Assembly (NCBI RefSeq): GCF_001039355.2
Contig: NW_019775387.1
Span: forward strand, 311,284 to 375,283
Direction: 5' to 3'
Length of the DNA stretch: 64,000 nucleotides
DNA from: Lingula anatina
Lineage: Eukaryota > Brachiopoda > Lingulata > Lingulida > Lingulidae
Below are positions 1 to 13,723 of this stretch, in pieces. The position numbers and the translations under genes were made by a program. The notes below the pieces were generated by a model. The model ran no database searches. It was given only the letters and a program-made list of their open reading frames with translations, and was not told the origin of the DNA. The first letter of the stretch is position 1. Every line of letters begins with the position of its first letter.

Positions 1-94
1 TATGCGATTGCTTTCCTTGATAAGACAACAGCAGATCGTATCTCAAATGACTCATTTACCAATTAACATGGACATCTTTCAAACCCAACTTTAC

Positions 95-2592
95 CAGTTT
101 TGTCTTTTCCAATTCGTCCATTGCGTCCAGAAAGCCAGTGAAGTCATGAGTGGAGAGGATTACAGCGGCCACCTGCTCAGGGCTGAAAAGACTGCGAAGG
201 ACGCTAACCCTCGTCTGGAATGTACAGATAGCCACATACTAGGCTTCGCTCTGCTCTGCACAAATACCGTGATTCCGTTTTAAAGCATACCCGTCAGGGG
301 CGGATCCAGGATTATTTGAAGGGAGAGGGGTCCGTGGATGCGAAGCTGCTAAAGGGACCCGAAAATTTTTGGTATTTTAGAAGGCGAACGGTGACATTTT
401 GGAGGTTTAGAATAATGATTCAGCTAGTCAAAATTCTAATTTCAAGAGGGGACCAGAAGTCGAAGGGGGGGGGGGTCAACCCCCCTGACCCCACCCCCTC
501 TAAATCCGCCACTGCCCATATGCTTTAGCTGAGCAAGCAGCTTGTGTAAGATATACCATGTAGATTTACTTATTCTCAGTTTATTTATCTTTTTATACAT
601 ATGTAATAATTTTATCTTAATTGCTGATGCACATGTACAACATTAACAAAACAAATGTATCATATAATTACCTACACCGGTACATGTATAGACATTATAC
701 TGTTATTATGTTTGTGCTGTCATGGGCTGACATTTTATACCAGTTTCTTAAACCAGCATTAAATTAGCAAACATGCGGTATTGTATCTCTATTACAACTA
801 AAGACTCACTTGGACTTCAGTAGGCAATTTTGCATTCACTTTCCCCTTGATCAAAGATTTTTCGTGTCCATTAATCTGTCGGCTATGGTCCTCAAGATGA
901 CTGTTCACTGTACCCGACTTCAAATCTAAACAAGGCATATATAATTGTGTTTCAACGGAAAAAATGAAAAACAGAAATCTGAGATAAATATATCATTTAA
1001 CTTCAAAGGTACAGGGGCGTAATTTGGCAGAAAATACTAATGGAACAGACTTTGACGACGCTTTCGACACTTTTTTCCCTTACGTCCAATGTCAGCTTCA
1101 ACTTACCTTTTCACTCAAAACACTGGTATTCAAAGAAATTTTTCAAAACAATGATTTTTTGTCGTTATGATTAAAATTCAAGACTATAGGTTTTTTATTG
1201 AAAAATTATTTAACGTCCTATAATTGTTTATATCCTCCTTTAAATATTGCCTTTTGTAAGACAACTGATAGATCCTAATGGCGTATAACTAAATAAACTA
1301 TACTTTATTACAACGCATGTTTTATCAAACACAGTGTTCGTCCTGTATGCCTTTACTAGCACGCAATGGTAATGTACATATGGTAAATAGATTTTGAAAT
1401 GAATTAACACCTAAGTTTGGTGTTAATTTCAACGTGCTGTGTGAAACGCAAAGAATGCCTTAATCAACCAAACCTAACATTTGGTATGGTATAAGTGAGA
1501 AGGTGAAGCGGAAATGTTTTCAGCATTAACAACGACCAATACGTTGGTTTCTGAGTTACTTTGATCGTTTGTTATTTAACTGCTATTGCCAAAGTGCATT
1601 TGAAAGGATGAAAATTGTTTATATATATTAACCATTTGGTTTTAATATCAACGTTTTTGTTTGCTTTTCGGTAGTATTGAATTTGGTGGTCACGTTGGAA
1701 TTTTCAGACATGGTTTTATCTAGAATTATTATCATTATCAATGACTGTGCCAAATTTTATGTTCATAAGTAAAATAATGATTCATTTACCATATTGCTGG
1801 AAAAACACATTGCTGGAAAAACATATGGTTCACATATGGCGGATCCAGGATCCGGCTAAGGAATATGATTTGGGGAACAAGGGGGTAATAAGGAGGGGAC
1901 GTGGAAGAACCAGAAAATTTTCCCCTTGCTTATCTAGAGAAGTTGCCATCTTGGATCCGCCTATACCATTTGCTTCTAAATTAAGTTACCTGCTTCATTA
2001 TTTACCAACTTCTGTATCTCAACCTCTTCTATTCCTTCTGCCTATATTTCAAAACAAGAACAGCTCTTAGATCGATTGCTTAGACCAAAAGGTTGTCTTT
2101 GTCACATATTGTTGTCACAAAGGTCGCAAAATTTAAGCAAGCGTGCCTCAAAGGATGTCCCACATATCACTTGCTTTGACATCACCAATCGTTTTCAGAT
2201 ATTTCTACTAACGACCTTAAACAAAATGTGTAGAACCCTGCAACAATTACTTTTCACAAACATGAAAGTACTTTCTAGATTAATAAATGACCAATAAGAA
2301 ATAAAAAAATTTTAAAAAATTGTCTTACCTGCCCCTTACTTCCTTCAGCAGAAAGTCCTATGAAGAGAAATTTAGCATGAAGATTTTTCACGTAAATACT
2401 GTTTATTTGAGTTTCGTCATTACAGTAAATATAAAACATGTTCTTTATGAGTTTTTATGAGTTTTATAACATACGTTTTGAAAAAAATCAAAAGAACTCA
2501 CCTGTTCTTGATACGTTGGAGTAAGGTGCTGCATGAATGATGACTGCAACAACCGCGAAATAAAGCAACCCAATACATACTTTTCCCGGCAT
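95..2592 (-). CDS. Secreted protein of unrecognised family, paralogue 1 (5' part, runs off left edge)
   Basis: Four exons can be joined on the minus strand: 2502-2592, 2329-2357, 810-917 and 95-214, giving 116 residues with no stop. Exon 1 starts at an ATG and encodes a clear signal peptide (MPGKVCIGLLYFAVVAVIIH, then AAPYSN), so the protein should enter the secretory pathway. Donors read G|GTGAGT, GTAAGA, GTGAGT and GTAAAG; the acceptors are AG, and intron phases are 1, 0, 0. Exon 4 (40 residues) contains FSPEQVAAVILSTHDFTGF, which aligns with FSPRAVAEFLLGTQDFEGF in the gene at 13724-28835, and exon 3 begins SG in both. The rest should lie to the left of the window. I do not recognise the family and assign no function. 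No transcript evidence is available, so the exact acceptor of exon 3 (after GAAG) rests on reading frame and phase alone. Confidence 0.68.
295..514. repeat. Short inverted-repeat element (hAT-like MITE), copy 1
   Basis: The ends are CAGGGGCGGATCCAGG on the left and, on the opposite strand, CAGTGGCGGATTTAG on the right, forming a short terminal inverted repeat around about 190 bases with a G-run followed by a C-run near the right end. No coding capacity is visible. A relative lies at 32283-32455. The CAGnGGCG terminus resembles those of hAT-type non-autonomous elements, but no clean 8-base target duplication could be read. Confidence 0.6.
1836..1963. repeat. GGCGGATCCAGGA-ended inverted-repeat element, diverged copy
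   Basis: The left end reads TGGCGGATCCAGGA and the right end TTGGATCCGCC, so the termini are inverted relative to each other. The interior is unlike the element at 295-514 except for the shared ends, so this is a second subfamily or a heavily decayed copy. Confidence 0.45.
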
Positions 2593-2949
2593 TTTGCGAG
2601 AACCGTTATGTGCGACGTGAATATCTAGCTCTTGTGGTCAATGTTGAGAATGTCTCACACTTTACCACAAACGCCTATGTGTATCAACAACTAATCTGAT
2701 GAGCTTTAGAATATCGAGCGTTAATATTGGTGTTCTACCGCGTAACACCAATTTAAGATCGCTTACGTCAGCCCAGATTTGTTGATACGATACGGATAAT
2801 GTGTTGGCAACAAGAATTTGCAAAACAATTTTTTATAAGAAAGATTTTGATACACTACAAAAATTGTTATATTTCCACATTGCAAATGAAATCATTTTAT
2901 CGTGTCTAATAACATAATTGTTTTATCAACTGAAACTGTCTAGCGTATA

Positions 2950-3294
2950 TTAAAGGGATAATAACTCTTCGATTCGGCCAAAAAATGAATTTTCCTGGAG
3001 TAAACAACAATTTTCCCATACTTACCAATGGTTAATGAATCCATTTTTACATTCAAAGTTAGTCCCTGGTTTTTTTCTAAATAGTTTGTTTTTTTGTTAA
3101 AATCTCTTAAGAGATTTTAGCAGAGTATAGCCATCAATGGAGGTCACATGGTCTAAAGAAAAGCTCAGATATCAAAATAAAAGCTATAACTGCTGTTTTT
3201 GTGGTAAAACAGAATACATTATATTTCTATGAGTTATTCACAATGTTTTTATTGTGAAATATAGATTTCATATGAAGAGTTATTATCCCTTTAA
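2950..3294. repeat. TTAA-bounded MITE, short copy (345 bp)
   Basis: The terminal inverted repeat is perfect over about 21 bases: TTAAAGGGATAATAACTCTT on the left and its reverse complement ending in CCCTTTAA on the right. The interior includes AAAATCTCTTAAGAGATTTT, itself a palindrome. A longer relative is at 37515-38172, inside LMAN1 intron 6. TTAA at both ends may be target-site duplication, as with piggyBac-type elements, but it could also be part of the repeat. Confidence 0.75.
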
Positions 3295-4264
3295 GTCTAT
3301 ACATTCTAAAGGAATAAAGTGTTGAAAAAACTGGTTAAAACTTTCATATATATATACCCAAAATTCATTTTTTATCGATTTAAAAAAATTAGTACATTTT
3401 ATTACTTTTTACACTGATTTAATACAGGTGTGATTCTAGTTTAAGATATGCCAGAGTGGTGGCGCTGCGATGCAGGAGGCTATTGAGTGACGTAAGCAGC
3501 ATCAAAGCGTGTGAAGCCATTTTGGTTGATTCAGTTTCGGGTGCGGTTACTTCAACTCCAGGCTTACAACAAGTGTTTTCACACAAAAAGAGAAAAACCC
3601 TGAACATGGATATTCTTTATAAATAAATAAATAAAAACAAACACCACAGTTCTATCATTTATGTTTACAGTAAAGGTTAGGTAGCAAAGCAGATGACATA
3701 TATCTATAGTTTTTCACACGCGCGGGACCTTTCAACCGACTTGGATTTCGTAACTCTAAAGCATCGCGAATTGCGATAGCGATATCACCTTTCATTTCGA
3801 GGCTATTATATGGGGTGAATAAATGCCAAGTTATGGAATAGAGACGCCTGCGCTCGGTCGCAATTCGCGATGCTTTCAAGTTACGGAGCCCTGTACGCGC
3901 TTCCTTCCGAATTACCTACAGGTGAAAGTAACCTAAGATATAAATAGTTTTTCACACCTGTGGAGTTTACCGCTGCCCACCAGGTAAGCCAGGCAAGTGG
4001 TCAAAATACAAAAAGATATCGGGTTGCTAGCAGCTCACACCCGTGCAACTTTTACCGGTAGGCCTACTTCCGTCTCACACGTGATCAGTGCAGTAGTACG
4101 TCGAGAAAAATTTTGAAACCAGTAACATTTAAATATTTTATTCGACAACATACTTCTGCTTTGGATTGATTTTGAGCTCAAGATTCCTCTTCCTTTCGGC
4201 GGCCGCACAGGGAACAAAGTCCCTGTGCACTTCGTCTGGACACGTCTCTTGTTGAAAGCGCTCT

Positions 4265-4443
4265 GGTCCCTGTTTCACAAAAAAAACTTAAGTCAGGTTC
4301 TCTGGCTAAGAATTTAATTACCAAGGTTACATGGCCACATGGGCACATCTCATCCTATCAGGTGCAGTGTTACAGCACTCTCATGGAGATCCTAGTCAGC
4401 TAAGCCAGGGAACTGACTTAAGTTTTTTTGTGAAACTGGGACC
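4265..4443. repeat. Foldback MITE with ~40-bp inverted ends
   Basis: The left arm begins GGTCCCTGTTTCACAAAAAA and continues through CTTAAGTCAG. The right arm is its near-complete reverse complement, ending GTGAAACTGGGACC. The arms flank about 100 bases of non-coding DNA. There is no transposase, so this is a non-autonomous element. Confidence 0.75.
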
Positions 4444-7400
4444 TGGCATTAAATGTCGCATTTTGGTCGAAAATGCGAACAGTCGAACATACTGGGAAAA
4501 GCATCATCTCTGAGTTTTCGCCTTGCTTTCCTACCATAGAATTCAGCTCGAAGGTCTAGGTTCTAGCGTGTTTCGTCAATTCGCTTGGATTTTTTTAAAC
4601 TTCAAAGCATTGATCCAACTTTGACGTTTTGCTGTCTCCGAAGGTAGGGCAAAATATTGTATCTTTGATTATGGTACCAGGGTACAATATAAATTTGCGG
4701 CATGTTGTTTTTATGACATCTAGACTTTTGGTCAACTGCCCCTGCGTTATCATTTCAACAAACGCACACAGCAGTCCGTAGATCTAACGCACATGACGTC
4801 ACTAGAAACTGACCAATCAGAATTTTATCATTTAAGTCCCCCCTTTTCTCACTATGAATTCAAAAAAAAACTTTTGTCGTCGATTTATAGTATATATACT
4901 GTTAATAAATCAGTTAACATTTTGTGTTTTATAGAAAGCAGTAAGTCTTTAAGGCATTTACCTCACTGCAACCAGGTATTTATATGGGTATTTGAAATGA
5001 TTTTGATTTTTATATTGTTTTGTTTCCTGAACCATATATTGTATGAACAAATGATTCTTAAACTCATCCTTTCGCCAGCTAGATGATACCCCTCCTTGTT
5101 TCATATCCAAGTGTTTTTCACAGTTTGAAACCATCTTAATTCGAAAACCCTAGAAGTGCCAATGTCAAGAAACTTTTTTGTATGACATTCGCCACATGAG
5201 CCTAATAATCGCGGTGGTCGTCATTTCTTTTTTCGGTGCAACTGAGAGGGCAGAACTATATGATATTCTCACAGTCGTGCCGTCACCATACGCCCTCACA
5301 GAATATTAAAGTATTGGGGTATTCATTTACTTACGTCTTAATTACTGGAGCTTTTCCATATATTATTACCATTACGTAGAAAATAAGCCATTAGGTCAGA
5401 CAAGGTAAGCCATTAAGTACGGTGGAAGTCATTTTAACACGATACCCAAATGGATATTTAAGATATTATTTTAAGTAAAAAACCGATAGGCAACATACTT
5501 ATCTTTTTATTGAATATATAACCTATGACCAACTGGGGATATCCATTAGTTCGCGTACTTTCTGTTGCTCAAAAGGCTGTTATTCAACAACAAAAAAAGA
5601 CAACGTATAAGCCTATTTATAGCCTCCCTATAATAGGGATAGGTTTAATGCAAACATTTGACACTGTTTGCACTGATAATTTATACCAGCAGTTTTCGTG
5701 CGAATAGGACTTTGAAAATCTGTAGAAGAAAATATCCAGAAAACGAACTGTGCTTATCAGCATTTCGATGTTTACCCGCTCAAGTAACATGGACAGCGAA
5801 TTAAGATCACAAGTAAGTATTTATAAAACGTGCTTTTAAGACGCTCGCCATTATCTGTTTGCATACATTTTTGGACGAGTCCTCTTTTCAAACGGCGTAG
5901 TAAGTTCATGGAAAGTGACGATCAACTTCTTCGTCTGCGATAGGCCTACTTAACTTTCAAAAGCTCCTGAGCTTTTTCCAACAACCAACTTTACTGCAAA
6001 AATAGGCCGTTTGAGTGCTTCTGATTTCTCGCCATTTACTGGGTTTTTCTGACCTGTGTGTCGAGACTTTGTGCTATCTCACTGGACTCACGAAAGACAG
6101 CTAAAAACTTAAACTGGTTAAGTTGCGCTTCACAATAAAGCTTTAGGGCCGCTTACCCCGTTGTTGATGATACAGAGCAACACGTACAGGATTCAAACAT
6201 TGCTGTTCGCACACGTGCATCGGTTGTATATATCTTTAAGTGTTTGTAGCAGTCAAGGTAAATGTCATCTGCCAAATTACAACCATGTGCATGTATGTGG
6301 TGGCTGTATTTCAGCAGGAATGGATAGAAGTGGCATAGCAATCATCTGCAAAAAGTTACATCAAACGAAGACGAGTGTCGGGTCATCTCGACCTGGAAGA
6401 CCTCATTCCCCCTTCACAAATCAAGTACTCCCTGGTATAGCAAAATTATAAGCTATATGATATAAGCTAAGCATAAATATCACTGAAAGGCACATAATAT
6501 GCATTAGAGTCACGCTTTATATTTCTGGTTATCCTAACACCTTTCTCTTAATCACAAAGATATACTATATCCATAACCGTAATTTTCTCAACCTTCTTGG
6601 ATAGGGTGCACATTGGAAATAAAATGTCAATTGCTAAAGCTTCAAGAAAATTATTTCTTTTTTATTTCCAAAAAAAGTTCAAAGCGCTCCGTGTGCATTT
6701 AAAGCCTTAACGTGTTTTCTTTTCTATGTCATTACATACAGTGCCATGTTGACGTATATGTGATAGCGTACATGTACATCATTCAATATCGAGGAAGTGT
6801 CATGTTATCTAAAATCAATGTTTAATGTCACTCTCTGAGTAAAATACCACGGCCATTGACTCACCATTGGATACTAATCATAGGGCAATTCGGGATGAAG
6901 CAAAAATCTTATACGCCGTTCTATTGTGAAAAACAGGTGCTTGCTTCCTATATGTATCTTGCGAAATGCTCCATCCATGTAGTCTATTTTTGTCGTATTT
7001 TGACAGATTTCTGGATAGATAATGGCCATACTGGTGCCGTTAAGTAGCTGTAAGCATTAACGAACACTTCGTCAATTAAGTACAATTTATAGTTTGTATT
7101 GATCAACGGTATTCACTTGTATACCACATTTAAATGCCCACGCGAAATACAAGGAAAAAGGAGTGACTGAGCTAATATTTGATTTGCCGTAATGACAGAC
7201 CAGTTCACAAACTCACATAGATAATGTTCATTAGACGGTTTCAAGTTTGTAGGATAGCCACGTGACCAGAGTCGGAACATAGATTATATTAATAAGAAGG
7301 TATAAGTATTTTGTAGAATAGCCCTGTGATCTCAAAGGGCCACCATCCTTCTGGGCATAGACACATAAAGGCGAACTGATTATCTGGAGGCTTTGTTGGC

Positions 7401-8099
7401 CCAGGCTTTTTAATACACTTTGCATAGGGATATTTCTGGTTAAGGGGCGATCCTTTGTCACTTGATTTCAAATTCCGTTCAACGGGTTTTCAGTAGGGTT
7501 TGCGTCTAGTGATGACGCAGGTGGATCCACCGGGGTGATGACTGGCTGGTGAAGCTACTCTTGGACTGCCCTAGTCCATGTTGTGTGGCATATACATCGT
7601 GGAAAATAAACGGATTATTGCTGTCTCAATAAATGATTTTTATCAATGCCAAAGGTGTTGGTTCAGTATATCAATGGTTGAGGCTTATTATATCAAGCGC
7701 CAGTTCACTATAAGATCCACTAATACAGTAGTAACCGATGCATCCCAAACCATTATTGAAGTGTTGAAAAATCAATTTTTTTTCTGGGAGATATAAAGTG
7801 ACAGATGCTTTTGATTCTCTGTCCATTTACGTTGTTATGGGTGAATATGGACAAACGAAAAACACAAAATGAGTCAGTTTCGTTACATGGCTCATGCACT
7901 GGTTTTTGCCCGTCACGTCGCTCTTTTTACCGGTTTACCGTTGTGATGACTGGTTTCCTCCTGCCCACCCAACTGTAAAGTACTAAAGCATGTAATGGAG
8001 CCCTCTTCAGTTCATTTGCAGACAGGGTGCTGCGACTGCTGCATCGCCGTAATGCACGACTCAAACCTTCGCAGCCTGGACAGCAAAAAAATAAAAAAT

Positions 8100-8101
8100 A
8101 A

Positions 8102-8139
<38 letters not shown>
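8100..8139. repeat. (AAT)n microsatellite
   Basis: About 13 uninterrupted AAT units, with an A-rich flank. Confidence 0.9.
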
Positions 8140-8141
<2 letters not shown>

Positions 8142-8400
8142 TTTTTAAAAAATACGCCCGTTATCTCTGGCACTAATATTCTTCAGACTTAATATTCTTC
8201 TTACTTTATGGTTGCTTTTGGCCATCACCAGACGTCAGCACATTCTATATACAGCCTTTACAGTGCACATGAAAAAAACCCTCGTGACCTGTTATGTACG
8301 ACAGATACGTCGCAAAAGGTTTTTTATACTACCTCCCCCCCCCCCATGTCAACAAGAACACTATTCGTACAAATGAAGCAGTGCTTATGTGATCCTATAT

Positions 8401-8418
8401 ACATGTAGGCCTACATGT
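8401..8418. repeat. 18-bp perfect palindrome around AGGCCT
   Basis: ACATGTAGGCCTACATGT reads the same on both strands. The core TAGGCCTA recurs many times across the window, in full or nearly so. Confidence 0.8.
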
Positions 8419-9139
8419 GCATGAAAATACAGTATATGTCGCTCCTTGTAGAGACACATAAATTGCCAACGGAGTCAAGAATTGCTGTGTAATTAAGTTA
8501 TTTATCAATATGACAATAATACTAGGTTAATTTTGGATCTCCTTGTGTTGGAATACGGTTGAAGCTGTGTCTTATTTCTTGCAGATTAAATGCTAGGTGT
8601 AATTTCCTTCGTTCAATTGCTGTAGAGGTTTACATCAGGTTGTCAAGGATATGTAGTGCTGTGATTATTAGGCAGTAAAATATTGCCTCTAAAGAGACAT
8701 TTTCTTTCACGCCATGAAGCTTAGTTATATTTGTAGGAATACATGTGTGAGTGTAAAAGAAAGGGTTCAGAATGCGTTCATTAAAAGTGATAAGCCAAAT
8801 GATAGACGTTGTATCCGTGTATATCTCAAAATACATGTATTTAATATTTTTTCAAGATTTCAAGCACAACACTAGCTGTCTATATGGAATAACATGTATT
8901 TTGAGATGATATTTCTATCCTTAAGTATCTATTATTTGACGCCCATTGTAGGCCTAGTTTTTTTCTATAAGATCGATTCCTTAAAACTGCATCACTTATT
9001 CCAGTCATCTTCTCAGAATTCCCAGTCAAACATCTATAATTGGCAGATTACCTTGAATGTCATTTGCAATGCAGTTCACTTTACCCCTGGACGTAACCTA
9101 CACCTGGTTATGATCAACGTGACCATTGCCGTCTAAGAC

Positions 9140-9393
9140 TCAGTTCCCATCCCTAGATCGATCTAACAGGATCGGTCCATCTCCACGGGGTCTCTCGCTA
9201 AATTGGTTTTAGCTCAAGTGGCTTAGATGTCTGGGACGCCTACTTAAGCTGCTAAACGAAAGTTAATTACCCCCTATGAGCTTCAGTAGGCGTGACAGAC
9301 ATCTAAGCCTCCCAAGTTAACTGCAAATTAGCAAGACACCCTTTGGAGATAGTTCGATCCAAAGATAGTACGATAGGGTCTGGGAATGGTCTC
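9140..9393. repeat. Long foldback element, family F, copy 1
   Basis: The two halves are imperfect reverse complements for most of their length: the left begins CAGTTCCCATCCCTAGATCG and the right ends GGGTCTGGGAATGGTCTC. Both contain GGCTTAGATGTCTG next to ACGCCTACT in mirrored order. A second copy is at 23967-24246. No coding sequence is present. Confidence 0.75.
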
Positions 9394-12300
9394 AAAAAAC
9401 AACCATTTTGATTTTTAGCATCATTAATCATAATTCGCTATATATCCAGTGTGATATAAACAGGTCTGTCTCTGTAATGTTATCGACTCCTACTTTTTTC
9501 CGTCCATCTATCCAACAGAGTGAGATATCATGCGGTCACGTGCACAAAACGATCATTTGACCTTAGTTGTTATTTTTGTTGATAGAATTATGTTGAACTT
9601 CGGCCCTAGTTTGGCAACATGGAAAAAACCTGTGTGCTACCCCCAAGATGCAGCATCACTACACAATTAAGATACTAAATTTCTGTTTAGCGGAAGTTTT
9701 GTCTTAAATTGCCGTTTAAACAAATTCTTTTCATGAACTTCACTTCCTACTTAAAGGCCGTACATGTATATTTGAAATGAACGACTTGCCTCAATAGCAA
9801 ACAATACAAAAATCTCTTATAAAATATCCCAGAGAAAGCCCCAATTACTCAATTTAGACAAAGCATTAACTTCTCATCAGATCATTGCAAATTATATCAG
9901 AAATGCATTAAAAGTGATTTGAAGAATATGTGAAGACCAGTTTCGATTGGCACTCAAAATTGTTATCAGAAAATGTTCATTAAGTATGCAAAGGTAATAT
10001 GAAAGACTGTGCAATATGTTAATGAAGCGCCATTTTACCAGAGATTCGAATGTGAACCATAAGGATCTTTCAAACAACTATTTCCAGCTTTCTTTTAAAA
10101 TATCTAATTGGATTTTGTTGGCATAGTGAAGATCAATAGTAACGGGGTATTAAAATGGAAAAACTCGAACACTTTGATTGTGAAATATTTTATTGTTTTC
10201 CAAAATTTTACTTTTCATAAAGAGTTTTTTAATCCAAATTCAAATGTTATCGCTCTGCTCATCTAGTGGCTCCTAGAGAAAAAAGGAACTATTTCTGTAT
10301 TTATTTTATGCACTTTTTTGCGAATTTAAACTTCATGGGTTAATTTGTTTTTGTAATAGAATTTTGCTGCTTATGACCAATACAACTCGATCTAAAACTT
10401 TTCTAAATATATCTGTTACCTGCTGATAAATCAATCAAAAGATTTTTGGGTTAACATTTAAAATATCAGCCACTTCAGTTTAATGAAAGCAAAATTCACT
10501 GATCAACACACACATACACGCTGACGCGCAGTCCATATTTAAATGTGTGCGAAAGAAAGAAAAAGAGAGACAAAACAAAAGGATACCAAGGGGGATTAAT
10601 ATAGTAAATATGCATTGACTGGATAGAGACTGCAGCAGTCTTGAAAAGGGTCATTTTCCGAGGTACTGCTGAGCACATAATAATGCCGGAGTGACAGGTA
10701 TGGTAGTCCGCTAGGAGCCATAGACCATTCCCCATTACTTTGTACAGGTGACATTCGTCACATATACTAGCCCCAATGCTCCGACTAAACCTAACTTGTA
10801 CTAATCATATACGACTACCATTCCAGTCACACCGACTTGAACTTGTATCTTTGTATTGCATGAAACAGGGTTATATTAAAAACTATGCCGTCAAAATTTT
10901 TACTTGCCAGAGGTTAATTTATGAAATAGTGTTTGATGCAATTTTGTCAAGTTTTAATGGCTAGGTCCAAAAAACTTGTATTTTAAGTATGCTGCGTTTA
11001 TCTATCCATACGATGTATGTAGACATCCTGCTTTGACTAACAAAAAAAGTGATCTTATTTGCAAAAATACAAATACGTCGTAAAATTACCAACGTAACTA
11101 AAATTTTAACTGAATGATATTTTTCAACCAAAAAATACCACCAAAATTGTGATAAAAATCGATAAGGGGTTATGCAAACCTCTCATATACAAAGGGGGAC
11201 ATTGTTCTCGTTACTTATTTTCTGTAACGTTTGAAACATTAAGTGTTGTTGCCTATATCAAACCGAGAAAGAAGTAGTTTTCGGTGTAATTACGCCCGAG
11301 GAATCAGAACTCCATTGGTCTCAGAAAGATTACCGTAGTACTTGAGATTTGCTTGCCAGGAATCGTTCGTTTCTGCTTTTACAATTTGATATAAGCAACA
11401 CTATTCAGTTTACAGCCTGCCTTTTCTCTCCCACGTTAAAACCAACAAAAATGGCGGGCTATTAGCAGCATATTCAGCCCATGCCGATTTAATTACTCCA
11501 GAAAAGCTTCTGACTTGTAGTATCAATATCGTTGATGGCAATATCAACCGATATCGATACTTCGATTTAGGATCAAATGCACAAAGCCTTTGCCATAACC
11601 GACATCATTTCCTTGTTGTCCCACGTGAACGGGACGTGACTTCCGCCACACAGCATGGTACGCTGCTGCTATTGTATACATATGAGTCTCTGAAAACCAT
11701 CCTTTTAGGCAATATGTCCGATCAATCATCTCGTGTATTCATTGCCATGGTGTCTGAAAAACGAATTTTCATCAGTATTTGTAGCAGTAGATGGGTATTC
11801 TACTTAAGTGCCCCACAATAAATATAACATGATATTTATCATGCAAGTCGACTGCATGTTGGTCTTCATAACATTGATGGATTGCATCAACTTCTGATCT
11901 TTGGGTGTACATAAAATATGAAATGCTTTCAAGCCGTTCTAGATCTCAAACGGACAGATAATTTTAAATAGTAACATCTTCCTTTTTATACATAATATGT
12001 TTGGATACATGCTTCAGAATGTCATGTTTATGACAATCCAATAGTGACCATCACAAACATAAGATTCGGCTTTATCTGCATATAACGGCCAGCGTAATCT
12101 GCCAAAGCTGCAAAATATCCGAAATTTAAGTACTTCCCAATTTTACACATTTTCTATATACATCTTTTTCTAACGTCTCTAATAAACTTAATAAGTGCTT
12201 ACGGCCTTAATCAACATTGTAGCTTTGGTGCAAAACTAATCAGGCTGACTATATATAACATATAGAATCTATCTACCACAAAAATAGCACAATAATGTGT

Positions 12301-13248
12301 AGAAAGCGAACCGCCGGGAGAGTGGAATAAGTGTATACAGTAATTAGATATAGACGTTAACACTGTATTGATGTAATGTGAACTAGCCTGCAGTCACCCA
12401 GTAATCCCACGTGTCACGAAAAACTTGCTAAATATCATGATTGTAAGTGTTGGTCCATCACCCTGAATTTCAGCGACTATTTTGTACTTCGAAGCACCCC
12501 CAAACCACCATTACCCATAGTTGTAGAGAGCGAACAAGGACGCCATTCAAAGAAGTTCTCAGTAGACTCTGTTATTCAGGGTGTGGTTCATTTGCCATAG
12601 AATTATTGCTTGCTCTTATGAATTCCAAACATAGAATTAATCTACTTTCTGTGATGGAAACACTGAGGCTTTCTTTCTGGTAATCTATACAGCGTAGGTT
12701 GACCTAAAGTAGGCGGGATTATACACCGCGCAGTATTGAAAAGCAATTTAATAATGATCCCGATTGTTTCGATATATTTTTTATATAATAACGCAACAAA
12801 AAGCCGTGGGTCTGACTAAAGAACATTTACCCCGGTCCCATTGTAATTAGAGGAGTCGCGTTAATGCATACTCCCACGTTGGTATAGTATTTTAAATATG
12901 ACTTATTGTCCCTCAAGTCGATAAGGCGCCTGGTAATCTTGGGAAGTCAAAAGCTGTCAGAATTCACAGGTATGTGGCAGTAGGTACATCCAGTCTTATG
13001 CATGCATGATTCGAATAACCTGTTTACACAAATAGGCGTTCTCGTGTTGCTCAGGGAAGAAAACGGGTGCACCGAGTCTAACGATCGATAAGTAGAGTGG
13101 GCACATATTGCGCTGCTCCTCTAAGGGGTCATCTCCTTATTCCTTCTTGTTATGAGGTTCTGTGTCTGAAATAAACAGACTTGAAATAAATTACAAAGAA
13201 TCTAGGAAAGGGGTTATTACCTCTGTCAAGGAGGTTATATATTTGGTC

Positions 13249-13431
13249 CCGTTTGTCTATCCGTTTGTCTGTTTTTCTGTCCATTCGTCTGTCCCTTTGT
13301 CTGTTTTCCTGTCCGTTTGTCTGTTTTCCTTTCTGTTCGTCTGTCAGCCAGTTTGTCCGTCCGTTTGTTTGTGTGTCAGTTTCTCTGTTCGCATGTCCGT
13401 TTGTCTTTCAGTTTGTCTGTCTGTCCGTTAG
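13249..13431. repeat. Degenerate (GTCTGTCC)n low-complexity tract
   Basis: About 180 bases of pyrimidine-rich TGTCTGTCCGTTTG-type units. The open frames across it translate to Ser/Val/Cys/Phe-rich low-complexity peptides and are not genes. Confidence 0.8.
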
Positions 13432-13723
13432 CAACATTATGCAAATGTTCATGTAGTAAACAGATTTTGATAAAATTTTCAGAAACTGTCAAGTAAGAAA
13501 CGATTAAATTTTGGTTAATTAAAAAAAAATAATCAATCAATTTTGTAACTAAAAAAGGAAATTGAACTTATCGGTTAGTTAATTAATAAATAACTGAAAA
13601 AGATAATGATTGACCTGCCTTGGTGGAGGTCTGAAATTGACGAGAGTGAACATAACGCTATCTTTACATCCTGTATCAATCATGTATCCAAACTGATGTA
13701 AAACTCGTCATACAAGAACGTTC

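Larger units (their letters stand above)
2593..13723. other. Intergenic region between the two secreted-protein paralogues
   Basis: No exon with recognisable protein content was found in these 11 kb on either strand. The open frames are short and lack conserved motifs. The region holds inverted-repeat elements at 2950-3294, 4265-4443 and 9140-9393, an AAT microsatellite near 8100, and a TGTCTGTCCGTT-like low-complexity tract at 13249-13431. The promoter of paralogue 1 should lie just above 2592, but no TATA box or initiator could be assigned with confidence. Confidence 0.5.

Noticed and set aside
6153-6451. Overlapping open frames on both strands of 60-96 codons
   Set aside because: No signal peptide, domain, splice-compatible context or similarity to any neighbour.
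13162-13456. Cys/Val/Ser/Phe-rich open frames
   Set aside because: They translate a TGTCTGTCC low-complexity tract and show no codon signal or splice context.
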